A DNA stretch of 5,143 bases from Roseicyclus sp965662675 (GTDB lineage: Bacteria > Pseudomonadota > Alphaproteobacteria > Rhodobacterales > Rhodobacteraceae). Under the pieces are notes generated by a model. It was given only the letters and a program-made list of their open reading frames with translations, was not told the DNA's origin and ran no database searches. Made by a program: the position numbers and the translations under genes. Positions within the stretch are counted from its first letter, which is position 1. Every line of letters starts with the position of its first letter. Positions 1 through 5,143 of this stretch are shown here, piece by piece. The stretch covers positions 1 through 5,143 of the forward strand of contig NZ_CBFIIK010000147.1 in NCBI RefSeq assembly GCF_965662675.1. The letters are read 5' to 3'.

Positions 1-150
1 ATGCCAGAAATCACGGTAGGCATAGCCGCCATCGGGGCGGAAGATGCCCGAGAGATCGACATTCTTTTCCCGCGCGATCCCGCGGATGAAGGCCGGCGGC
101 GCCCCTCCTTCAAGATGCAGGTGAAGTTCGACCTTGGGGATGTCTTTCAT
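1..150 (-). CDS. add: Adenosine deaminase, N-terminal part (runs off the window)
   Basis: Adenosine deaminase hydrolyses adenosine or deoxyadenosine to inosine or deoxyinosine plus ammonia in the cytoplasm, using one zinc ion. Only the first 50 codons are present; the family is usually about 330-350 residues, so most of the gene lies beyond position 1. The visible part has the family's N-terminal signature: the peptide KVELHLHLEG, with the zinc-ligand pair His10 and His12, followed by a Gly-Ile-Phe segment at about residues 35-37 and a Tyr-Arg-Asp-Phe segment at about residues 45-48 that are typical of bacterial Add. The ATG at 150-148 is chosen because GGAG lies 6 bases upstream and the family normally starts about 8 residues before the HxH motif. 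It begins one base after the stop of the preceding small gene, so it is probably the last visible member of the same nucleoside operon. The identification is firm for the family; substrate is inferred from family and context. Confidence 0.9.
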   Translation of the reverse strand, partial: MKDIPKVELHLHLEGGAPPAFIRGIAREKNVDLSGIFRPDGGYAYRDFWH

Positions 151-151
151 C

Positions 152-343
152 CTACGCTCCGATCAGCCAGCCGATGGCCGCGATGATGAAGCCAAACAGC
201 ATGGCCCCCCGCCACGGCGTGCGCGGCCGCCCTATCAGCGGGCCGATATAGCGCACCGCCAGCGTGACCACGATCAATGTCATGAGGAAATAGATCAGTT
301 CTGACCCGATGCCGACGATGTAATGGGTGGGTTCGGTGGTCAT
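152..343 (-). CDS. Small two-helix membrane protein of unknown function
   Basis: This 63-residue protein has no function I can name. Two hydrophobic stretches are clear: about residues 12-35 (rich in Ile, Leu, Val, with Phe-Leu-Met-Thr-Leu in the middle) and about residues 47-63 (Ala-Met-Leu-Phe-Gly-Phe through the C-terminal Leu-Ile-Gly-Ala). They are joined by a short basic turn containing Gly-Arg-Pro-Arg-Thr-Pro-Trp-Arg, so a hairpin in the inner membrane with that loop in the cytoplasm is likely by the positive-inside rule. No signal-peptidase site is evident. The start ATG at 343-341 has a good GAGG ribosome binding site 4 bases upstream, overlapping the deoB stop (TGAGGGGACATG); the stop is one base before the add start. 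This tight placement between two nucleoside-catabolism genes argues that it is a real, co-translated gene and not noise. A role linked to nucleoside uptake or the membrane is only a guess from position. Confidence 0.75.
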   Translation of the reverse strand: MTTEPTHYIVGIGSELIYFLMTLIVVTLAVRYIGPLIGRPRTPWRGAMLFGFIIAAIGWLIGA

Positions 344-349
344 GTCCCC

Positions 350-1558
350 TCACAGAAAGCTTTGGCCAAGCTCTTGGGCGGGCAAGCCCAGATGGGCGGC
401 CAGCGACGCCCCCACATCGGCAAAGGCACGGATGCCGATCTGCCCGCTATAGGGGCCCTTGGCAAGCACGGGCACGCGTTCGCGGGTGTGGTCGGTACCG
501 GGCCATGTGGGATCATTGCCGTGATCGGCGGTCAGGATCATCAGATCATCAGGCCTGAGCGCCAACAGGATCGGCCCAAGTTCTGCATCAAACCATTCCA
601 GATGCCGCGCATAGCCCGCCACATCGCGGCGGTGGCCGTAGAGGCTGTCGAACTCGACGAAATTGGCGAAGGTCAGGCTGCCGTCTTTTGCGGTCGCGAT
701 ATGCTCGGCCAGATGCCCCATCAGGTCGTGGTCCGCCCCCGTCACCGCGTGATCCACCCCCCGCCCGGCAAAGATGTCGCGGATCTTGCCGATGGTATAG
801 GTGGTGCGACCTGCCGCCTGCGCCCGGTCCAGAAGCGTCGGCCCGGGTGGTGCCAGCGCGTAATCATGGCGATTGACGGTGCGGCTGTACCGGCCCGCTG
901 CCCCGACAAAGGGGCGCGCGATCACGCGGCCGATCCGGCGCTGATGCAGCATGGGGGCAAGTGCTGCACAAAGCGCCAAAAGCCGGTCGAGGCCGAAGCT
1001 TTCCTCATGGGCCGCGATCTGGAACACGCTGTCGACCGAGGTATAGCAGATCGGCCAGCCGGTTTCCTGATGCGCCGCACCAAGGCGGTCGATGATCTCG
1101 GTGCCGCTGGCATGTTCATTGCCCAAGATGCCATTTGTGCCGGCAAGGCGCATCACCTCGGCCACGATGTCATCGGGGAAGCAGGGCGTGGTTTTCGGGA
1201 AATAGCCCCAGTCCCACGGCACGGGCAGGCCCGCCAATTCCCAATGGCCCGAGGGGGTGTCCTTGCCCTTGGACACCTCTTGGGCCACACCCCACAGCCC
1301 CACGGGGTCGGCCTCCAACCCAGGCCCCCGCGCGCCCGAGGCCAGCCGCAGCGCCGCGCCCAGCCCCAATCCGTCGAGATGGGGCAGCCGCAACGGCCCC
1401 GCACGGCCCAGATCGGCGCGGGCCGCTGCGCAAGCCTCGGCGATATGGCCCAGCGTATTGGCGCCTGTGTCTGGCAGGTCGCCGTTGAAATAGCCGCCCG
1501 CATCGGGCGCGCCGCCAACCCCGAGGCTATCCATCACCACCAGAAAGGCGCGCGCCAT
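350..1558 (-). CDS. deoB: Phosphopentomutase
   Basis: DeoB moves phosphate between C1 and C5 of ribose or deoxyribose, turning the (deoxy)ribose-1-phosphate released by nucleoside phosphorylases into the 5-phosphate. It is a cytoplasmic, manganese-dependent enzyme of the alkaline phosphatase superfamily. The 402-residue length matches the family (about 390-410). Expected active-site residues are all visible: Asp10 in the N-terminal VVMDS motif, the phosphorylated Thr101 in GKDTPSGHWE, Asp304 and His309 in FDSLYGHRRD, Asp345-His346 in TADHGNDP, and His357 in GTDHTRE. Residues between about 105 and 225 would form the inserted cap domain. The ATG at 1558-1556 overlaps the deoA stop by one base (TGATG), with AGGA 7 bases upstream, so translation is probably coupled to deoA. 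No frameshift or lost key residue is seen. The product is secure; residue roles are transferred from the characterised Bacillus enzyme. Confidence 0.97.
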   Translation of the reverse strand: MARAFLVVMDSLGVGGAPDAGGYFNGDLPDTGANTLGHIAEACAAARADLGRAGPLRLPHLDGLGLGAALRLASGARGPGLEADPVGLWGVAQEVSKGKDTPSGHWELAGLPVPWDWGYFPKTTPCFPDDIVAEVMRLAGTNGILGNEHASGTEIIDRLGAAHQETGWPICYTSVDSVFQIAAHEESFGLDRLLALCAALAPMLHQRRIGRVIARPFVGAAGRYSRTVNRHDYALAPPGPTLLDRAQAAGRTTYTIGKIRDIFAGRGVDHAVTGADHDLMGHLAEHIATAKDGSLTFANFVEFDSLYGHRRDVAGYARHLEWFDAELGPILLALRPDDLMILTADHGNDPTWPGTDHTRERVPVLAKGPYSGQIGIRAFADVGASLAAHLGLPAQELGQSFL

Positions 1559-2868
1559 CAGCCGATCCTTTCATGGATGAGCGGCGGCAGAACGGGGGCG
1601 GTATCGGTCAGCACAAAGGCGCGCCGCACATCGCCCGCAACAGCGCGCGCCGCCGCCTCGCTGGCGGCATGGATTCGCGCCAAGGGCCGGGCGCTATCGG
1701 CAGTCTCACCCAGCCGCGCGATATCGCTGAGCCCCACTGCAAGATCGAGCTTGTCATCCTGTTTTTGCCGCCCGCCGCCCAAGCGCACCACCACTTCGCC
1801 CAAGGCGCGGGTGTCGATCTGGCCGATATAGCCCGCCTCGCCCGGGTGGACATCGACCATCACCCGCGCAGCTGGCAGCCGGTCGCGCCAACGATCGGTG
1901 AAATCATGCGGGCCGCCCAAAGCCGCCACCATCTCGCCAAAGGCATCGGCCGCCTCGCCCGAGGTCAGCGCCTCGGCGATGCGCCCCTCACCATCGGCGG
2001 CGTCAGCGGCCAGCCCGCCCAGCGCCAACACCTCGCCGCCCAGGGCCTGCGCAAGCTTGGCCAAGGGCGAGGCCAGATCGCCCGAGGTCAGCACCTCCAT
2101 CACCTCGATCACCTCCAGCGCGTTACCCGCCGCAGGCACGGTCGGTTGGCTCATGTCGGTGATCAGCGCGGTGGTCATGCAGCCCGCGCCTTGGGCTGTA
2201 TCGACAAGCGCTTGGGCCAAGGCCAGCGCCTCGTCCTGGGTGCCCATGAAGGCGCCGGAACCCATCTTGACGTCAAGCACCAATGCCTCGAGCCCGGCGG
2301 CCAGCTTTTTGGACAGGATCGAGGCGGTGATCAGGTCGATGCTTTCGACCGTTCCCGTCACATCGCGCACCGCGTATAGCCGCTTGTCGGCGGGGGCCAG
2401 ATCATGGGTCGCCCCGACGATGGCACAGCCGATATCGGCCACAAGCTCTTGCAGATCATCGGCCGAAACCTGGGTGCGGTAACCGGGGATCGCCTCGAGC
2501 TTGTCAAGCGTGCCCCCCGTATGGCCAAGCCCGCGCCCCGAGATCATCGGCACGAAGGCCCCGCAGGCCGCCAAGGCCGGTGCCAAGATCAACGAGACGC
2601 AATCGCCCACACCGCCCGTCGAATGCTTGTCGATGACCGGCCCGTCGAGGTTCCATTTCAGCACGCGGCCCGACTCGCGCATGGCGGTAGTCAGTTGCAC
2701 CCGGCCCTTCGGCCCCAGCCCACGCGCACAGACCGCCATGGCGAATGCGCCCGCCTGTGCATCGGTCACTTCCCCCGTGGCCAGCCCTTCGGCGAACCAG
2801 AAAATCTCGGCCTCGCGCAGTGTCTCACCATCACGCAGCCGGGCAAGGATGGATCTGGCATCGATCAC
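1558..2868 (-). CDS. deoA: Thymidine phosphorylase
   Basis: DeoA cleaves thymidine or deoxyuridine with phosphate to the free base and 2-deoxyribose-1-phosphate, which then goes to DeoB. The 436 residues align along their length with the E. coli enzyme (440 residues) as I remember it. Seen in order: a helical N-terminal part with Ala-Met-Arg-Glu-Ser-Gly at 62-67; the phosphate-binding Lys81-His82-Ser83-Thr-Gly-Gly segment; the family signature from Ser110 to Glu125 (SGRGLGHTGGTLDKLE); the base-binding residues Arg168, Ser183 and Lys187; Val-Lys-Met-Gly-Ser-Gly-Ala-Phe at 200-207; and the C-terminal beta domain with Gly-Gly-Gly-Arg at 364-367. The start is GTG at 2868-2866: AAAGGG lies 6 bases upstream, the next in-frame Met is residue 44, and a start there would lose family-conserved sequence. 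The GTG overlaps the cdd stop by four bases (GTGA), and the stop overlaps the deoB ATG. A pyrimidine-nucleoside phosphorylase of the Pdp type is less likely, given the strong DeoA resemblance. Confidence 0.97.
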   Translation of the reverse strand: MIDARSILARLRDGETLREAEIFWFAEGLATGEVTDAQAGAFAMAVCARGLGPKGRVQLTTAMRESGRVLKWNLDGPVIDKHSTGGVGDCVSLILAPALAACGAFVPMISGRGLGHTGGTLDKLEAIPGYRTQVSADDLQELVADIGCAIVGATHDLAPADKRLYAVRDVTGTVESIDLITASILSKKLAAGLEALVLDVKMGSGAFMGTQDEALALAQALVDTAQGAGCMTTALITDMSQPTVPAAGNALEVIEVMEVLTSGDLASPLAKLAQALGGEVLALGGLAADAADGEGRIAEALTSGEAADAFGEMVAALGGPHDFTDRWRDRLPAARVMVDVHPGEAGYIGQIDTRALGEVVVRLGGGRQKQDDKLDLAVGLSDIARLGETADSARPLARIHAASEAAARAVAGDVRRAFVLTDTAPVLPPLIHERIG

Positions 2869-3272
2869 GATACGCCCTTTTCGGCGTTGACCATGAAGCC
2901 CGCGTCAAAGGCACCGGGCAAGAGCGCGGCCACCGTCATCCGCAATGTCGCACCCGAGGTGGTGGCCATTGTCACGACCACATCGCCCGCCGCGAATTCC
3001 GCAAGCTTTTGGCGGCACCCGCCGCAGGGCGGCACGGGGGCCGGGCAATCGGCGATCACGGCGACCTCGGCGATACGGCGGTCACCCGCGGCGATCATCG
3101 CGGCGATGGCACCGGCCTCGGCACAGGTGCCTTGGGGATAGGCCACATTTTCGACATTGCAGCCCAGATGCACGCGCCCCTCGACCGAACGGATGGCCGC
3201 GCCCACCTTGAAACCGGAATAGGGGGCGTGGGCGTTTTCGCGCACGCGGGCGGCATCTTGGATCAGCGACAT
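2865..3272 (-). CDS. cdd: Cytidine deaminase, small tetrameric type
   Basis: Cdd hydrolyses cytidine and deoxycytidine to uridine and deoxyuridine in the cytoplasm and so feeds DeoA. The 135-residue product has the length of the homotetrameric class (about 130-140), not the longer E. coli dimeric class. Its zinc site is of the three-cysteine kind: Cys50 with catalytic Glu52 in the TCAE motif, and Cys83 and Cys86 in PPCGGC. Upstream are Ala-Pro-Tyr-Ser-Gly-Phe-Lys-Val-Gly at 16-24 and the substrate-binding Asn39-Val-Glu41-Asn segment. The open frame extends 55 codons further upstream to 3437, but I start at ATG 3272-3270 because AAGG lies 8 bases before it, family proteins begin here, and the extension overlaps the kinase gene and looks non-coding. 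It is the first gene of the nucleoside cluster, 83 bases after the kinase stop, and its stop overlaps the deoA start by four bases. Confidence 0.96.
   Translation of the reverse strand: MSLIQDAARVRENAHAPYSGFKVGAAIRSVEGRVHLGCNVENVAYPQGTCAEAGAIAAMIAAGDRRIAEVAVIADCPAPVPPCGGCRQKLAEFAAGDVVVTMATTSGATLRMTVAALLPGAFDAGFMVNAEKGVS
2875..2880 (-). promoter_or_regulatory. Ribosome binding site of deoA, supports the GTG start
   Basis: The minus strand reads AAAGGG here, inside the last codons of cdd, with 6 bases before the GTG at 2868-2866. It decides the unusual deoA start: no ATG is available in frame nearby, and an ATG seven bases inside the gene is in the wrong frame. Confidence 0.7.
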
Positions 3273-3355
3273 GGCATGGACCTTTCTGCGGCGCTTGCTT
3301 GGGTGCGCCCAGTCTGGTGCGCAGCGCAGGCCAGCGCAAGGCCGTGCAGCACGGG
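3273..3355 (-). promoter_or_regulatory. Gap between kinase and cdd; possible weak promoter and two small palindromes
   Basis: These 83 bases are the only break between the kinase gene and the nucleoside genes. Seen directly: an odd palindrome CCGTGCTGCACGG (3342-3354) one base after the kinase stop, a second odd palindrome TGCGCTGCGCA (3318-3328) with its centre 25 bases away, and a direct repeat of GGTGCGC on the plus strand at 3302-3308 and 3316-3322. On the minus strand TTGCGC (3334-3339) and CAGACT (3311-3316) are 17 bases apart, a weak match to a sigma70 promoter (3 of 6 in each box). No U-tract follows the first palindrome, whose stem would be only 5 bp with a 3-base loop, so it is not a convincing terminator. 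Whether cdd has its own promoter or is read from the kinase is undecided. No coding sequence or RNA gene is seen. Confidence 0.3.
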
Positions 3356-4918
3356 TTATGCATTCTGGATGGGGGGCGGGATGCGCGCGGCATGACCAGC
3401 CACGGTCGCGATCAAGCTTTGCAGATCGGCCCGGCAAGGCGCATAAAGTGCTGCAAGATCATCGACCCGGCGCCGCTTGGCCGCGATATTGAGCACTTCG
3501 GCCAAGCGGTAGAGGCGTTCGGCGCCAACAGCGCCCGACAGCGCGATGAGGATGTGGGTCTGGCTTCGAATTTCGGCCAGATCGGTGGCCGCGATCCCAC
3601 GGTCGAGCGCAGCAAGAACCGCGTCCAGATCCTCTTGCAAGCGCATCAGCAATTCCGGCGCGCCCTCGGCACCCGCGACGGCCAGCAAGGCCGCGAAGCG
3701 CTCTTGGTCCAACACCTTGCCGAAGCCCGTCGCCCCCATCTCGTCGCTCAGCACATCCTCGGGTTCGGGCAGGCCGGAGGGGCGGCCGGCATAGCGCAAG
3801 ATCGCGCGCCCGAAATCGGCCACCGATGAAATCGGCTTGCCGATGATACCATCAGCGCCCGCCGAGTAGATCGCTTCGCGATTGTCGCGCAGCACATAGG
3901 CGGTGAGTGCCACCATCGGCATCATCGCCACCGCATCCTTGCGCGCGCGCACGCAGGTCATCACCTCAAGCCCCGAAAGGCGCGGCATTTCGATATCGAT
4001 CAACGCGATGTCGAAGACCTCGTGCGACAGCGCATCGAGTGCCGCCAGCCCATCGGCGACACAGGTGACTTCGGCCCCCATCCGGCCAAGGAGCTGGCGC
4101 AAGATGGTTTGATTGGTCAGATTGTCCTCGGCGACCAGAATGCGCAGCCCATCCAGATCGGGGGGCGTATCGGCATCGCGGCGCGGATGGATCGGCGCGA
4201 TCACCGCAGCGGGCAAGATCACACAGGCCTCGCCCCCGCCATCGCGATGATTGGACAACATCAACCGCGCGCCGATCTCGGCCGACAGGCTTGCCGCGAT
4301 GCGCAGGCCCAACCCCGCACCCGCATGCGGGCCATGCGGCCCGATGTCGGCCCCGTCGCGCATCAGCGCCAAGATCTGCGGCGCAAAACCGGGGCCGCGA
4401 TCGCGGATGGTCATCTGGACCCCCTGATCGGACAGCGCCGCGACGCGCAGCATCACCGGCACGCCCGGCGCATGCAGCAAAGCATTGGAAATCAGGTTGC
4501 CGATGATCCGGTCCAGCATCAACTGCGGCACCGCCACAGCCAATGGCAGGTCGGCGCCGCGCTCGATCGCAAAGGTCGCACCGGCCGCACGCGCCCTGCC
4601 CGACCAGCGCCCGCCCAGCGCGTTAAGCCAGTCATCGAGGTAAAACCCCGGTTCTTCATATTGGAAAAGCCGATCCCCGGCCGCGACCAGAAGCGCACCA
4701 TCGACCAGACCGGCCAAAGTATCGGCGGCCGCCTGCACACGGTCGATCTGCAACCGCTCTTCGGGTGCAAGCCTGTGGCGATCCAGCAGCCGCAGCCCGC
4801 CGATCACATCGGACATGGCTGAACGGATGTCATGGCTGAACAATTGCAAGGCATCTGCGCGCGTATCGACACGCGCAGCATCGGGCATTTGCTCGGGGGC
4901 CATGAAACGCTCGGCCAT
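3356..4918 (-). CDS. Soluble hybrid histidine kinase (HisKA, HATPase_c, REC, Hpt-like)
   Basis: This is a two-component phosphorelay protein. Numbering from ATG 4918 gives 520 residues. Domains in order: a short N-terminus; a HisKA dimerisation domain with phospho-acceptor His29 in FSHDIR; HATPase_c at about 130-240, with N-box Asn141 and Asn145, G1 box DRGPGF at 173-178 and G2 box GAGLGLRIA from about 200; a Pro-rich linker; a receiver domain at about 257-378 with the acidic pair Glu264-Asp265, phospho-acceptor Asp308 in LIDIEMP, Thr339 and Lys361; then a C-terminal helical Hpt-like domain at about 403-505 with His455 in THILIALSGAVG. No membrane segment, PAS or GAF domain is seen, so it should be cytoplasmic with its input unknown. 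Oddities: the H-box proline five residues after His29 is Ala, and the usual Leu-Lys-Gly after the Hpt histidine is changed. The start is ATG 4918, with AGAGG upstream; a GTG at 4939 would add seven residues but has a poor ribosome site. Its target is unknown; linkage to the nucleoside genes is positional only. Confidence 0.9.
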   Translation of the reverse strand: MAERFMAPEQMPDAARVDTRADALQLFSHDIRSAMSDVIGGLRLLDRHRLAPEERLQIDRVQAAADTLAGLVDGALLVAAGDRLFQYEEPGFYLDDWLNALGGRWSGRARAAGATFAIERGADLPLAVAVPQLMLDRIIGNLISNALLHAPGVPVMLRVAALSDQGVQMTIRDRGPGFAPQILALMRDGADIGPHGPHAGAGLGLRIAASLSAEIGARLMLSNHRDGGGEACVILPAAVIAPIHPRRDADTPPDLDGLRILVAEDNLTNQTILRQLLGRMGAEVTCVADGLAALDALSHEVFDIALIDIEMPRLSGLEVMTCVRARKDAVAMMPMVALTAYVLRDNREAIYSAGADGIIGKPISSVADFGRAILRYAGRPSGLPEPEDVLSDEMGATGFGKVLDQERFAALLAVAGAEGAPELLMRLQEDLDAVLAALDRGIAATDLAEIRSQTHILIALSGAVGAERLYRLAEVLNIAAKRRRVDDLAALYAPCRADLQSLIATVAGHAARIPPPIQNA

Positions 4919-4928
4919 AACACCATTA

Positions 4929-4933
4929 CCTCT
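4929..4933 (-). promoter_or_regulatory. Ribosome binding site of the hybrid kinase, decides its start
   Basis: The minus strand reads AGAGG here, 10 bases before the ATG at 4918-4916. The alternative GTG start at 4939-4937 lies upstream of this site and has no comparable purine-rich site of its own, so the ATG is preferred. The spacing is on the long side, which keeps the choice open. Confidence 0.5.
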
Positions 4934-4948
4934 GCACACTCACCATGC

Positions 4949-4977
4949 AGTCTATCAGCCCGCCCACCCACGGCCAA
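4949..4977 (-). promoter_or_regulatory. Possible sigma70-type promoter for the hybrid kinase
   Basis: On the minus strand TTGGCC (4972-4977) and TAGACT (4949-4954) are separated by exactly 17 bases, each matching 4 of 6 consensus positions. The downstream distance leaves room for a start site about 10-20 bases before the kinase ribosome binding site. The -35 box falls in the loop and inner stem of the hairpin at 4962-4995. In GC-rich alphaproteobacteria such matches are only suggestive. Confidence 0.35.
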
Positions 4978-4995
4978 GCGCGGCGGTGGATGGGC
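4962..4995 (-). terminator. Strong hairpin after prpE, possible terminator without a U-tract
   Basis: On the minus strand GCCCATCCAC pairs with GTGGGTGGGC (10 bp, one G-U pair). Beyond one C-C mismatch, GCC pairs with GGC around a 6-base loop GCGCTT. The hairpin begins 15 bases after the prpE stop, as expected of a terminator or a 3'-end stabilising structure. The sequence just after it is GGGCTGATAG with no run of U, so it is not a classical intrinsic terminator. Confidence 0.45.
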
Positions 4996-5015
4996 CGTGA
5001 TCACGTGCGATCACG
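4996..5015. repeat. Two imperfect tandem 10-bp units at the prpE stop
   Basis: The plus strand reads CGTGATCACG (4996-5005), a perfect palindrome, directly followed by TGCGATCACG (5006-5015), which matches it at 8 of 10 positions. The 10-bp period is close to one helical turn. The second unit overlaps the last codons and stop of prpE. It might be an operator for the downstream kinase promoter or may be chance. Confidence 0.3.
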
Positions 5016-5143
5016 CCTTGGCGGGATAGCCCAAGCCAGCCAGCGCCGCGCGGATTTCATCCAAGATCGCGGGATCGTCGATGGTGGCGGGCATCTTGAA
5101 GCTTTCGCCATCGGCGATCTTGACCATGGTCGCGCGCAAGATC
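5011..5143 (-). CDS. prpE: Acyl-CoA synthetase, probably propionyl-CoA synthetase, C-terminal end (partial)
   Basis: Only the final 43 codons and the stop are in the window; the gene begins beyond position 5143. The visible peptide starts Ile-Leu-Arg and continues with Met-Val-Lys-Ile-Ala-Asp-Gly at 6-12, Met-Pro-Ala-Thr-Ile-Asp-Asp-Pro at 17-24 and Leu-Asp-Glu-Ile at 27-30. From memory this matches the end of propionyl-CoA synthetases, where a segment of the form RSGK-ILR-xTM-xxIADG-xxxxxPATIxDPAxLDEI follows the catalytic lysine of the adenylate-forming domain. That lysine would lie just outside the window. PrpE activates propionate with ATP and CoA to propionyl-CoA in the cytoplasm. A related acetyl-CoA synthetase cannot be excluded from so short a piece, but the Ile-Ala-Asp-Gly and Pro-Ala-Thr-Ile pattern favours PrpE. 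A hairpin follows the stop, so it is probably a separate transcription unit from the kinase. Confidence 0.72.
   Translation of the reverse strand, partial: ILRATMVKIADGESFKMPATIDDPAILDEIRAALAGLGYPAKA

Noticed and set aside
147..353. An alternative 68-codon frame over the small membrane protein gene
   Set aside because: It is His- and Arg-rich and lacks hydrophobic segments, whereas the frame at 152-343 has two clear helices, a good ribosome site and tight spacing to both neighbours.
323..1831. A 502-codon open frame on the plus strand opposite deoB and the end of deoA
   Set aside because: It is antisense to two firmly identified genes. Its composition (many Arg, His, Gln, Pro) is that of a high-GC mirror frame, and no domain is recognisable.
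1573..3141. Long plus-strand open frames opposite deoA and cdd
   Set aside because: They are shadows of the same codon bias, with no family motifs and no supported ribosome sites. The minus-strand genes explain the region fully.
3342..3354. Hairpin after the kinase stop as an intrinsic terminator
   Set aside because: The stem is only 5 bp with a 3-base loop, and no U-tract follows.
3273..3437. 55-codon N-terminal extension of cdd into the kinase gene
   Set aside because: It overlaps the kinase's 3' end, has Cys/Arg/Pro-rich non-coding character, and the ATG at 3272 has a ribosome site and matches the usual family start.
4022..4822. A 266-codon plus-strand open frame opposite the kinase
   Set aside because: It is antisense to the catalytic and receiver domains of the kinase, rich in Arg, Gln and His, and without recognisable motifs.
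1..5143. Mobile element, CRISPR array, defence island or tRNA
   Set aside because: No transposase, integrase, regular repeat-spacer array, cloverleaf or terminal inverted repeats were seen, and all sequence is explained by housekeeping genes and two short gaps.

Overview
The window looks like an ordinary chromosomal stretch of a high-GC alphaproteobacterium. A Rhodobacterales member (Rhodobacter, Paracoccus or Roseobacter type) is most likely, judging from protein style and from the gene order cdd-deoA-deoB-(small membrane protein)-add; that placement is inference from recall. Every gene I can support lies on the minus strand, so the window reads biologically from position 5143 down to position 1. 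Coding density is very high, and the only gaps are about 92 and 83 bases.

Layout in transcription order. Positions 5143-5011 hold the last 43 codons of an acyl-CoA synthetase, best matched from memory to the C-terminus of propionyl-CoA synthetase (PrpE). A 92-base intergenic region follows, with imperfect 10-bp repeats at the prpE stop, a strong hairpin without a U-tract, and a possible sigma70-type promoter. Positions 4918-3356 encode a soluble hybrid histidine kinase (HisKA, HATPase_c, receiver, Hpt-like domain) with no recognisable sensor domain. After an 83-base gap with two small palindromes comes a tightly packed nucleoside-catabolism cluster: cdd (3272-2865), deoA (2868-1558), deoB (1558-350), a 63-residue two-helix membrane protein (343-152), and the first 50 codons of add (150-1, running off the window).

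How the genes work together. Cdd deaminates (deoxy)cytidine to (deoxy)uridine. DeoA splits thymidine or deoxyuridine with phosphate into base and deoxyribose-1-phosphate. DeoB moves the phosphate to give (deoxy)ribose-5-phosphate for central metabolism. Add deaminates (deoxy)adenosine to (deoxy)inosine. The junctions are a GTGA overlap, a TGATG overlap and two gaps of 7 and 1 bases or less, which points to one translationally coupled operon. The kinase is co-oriented and adjacent, but nothing in the sequence shows that it regulates the nucleoside genes.

I see no mobile element, CRISPR array, RNA gene, phage gene or defence system, and no strong evidence for a new biological system. The points most worth a second look are the conserved-looking but unexplained small membrane protein inside the operon, and the sensorless hybrid kinase with an altered H-box and an altered Hpt motif.
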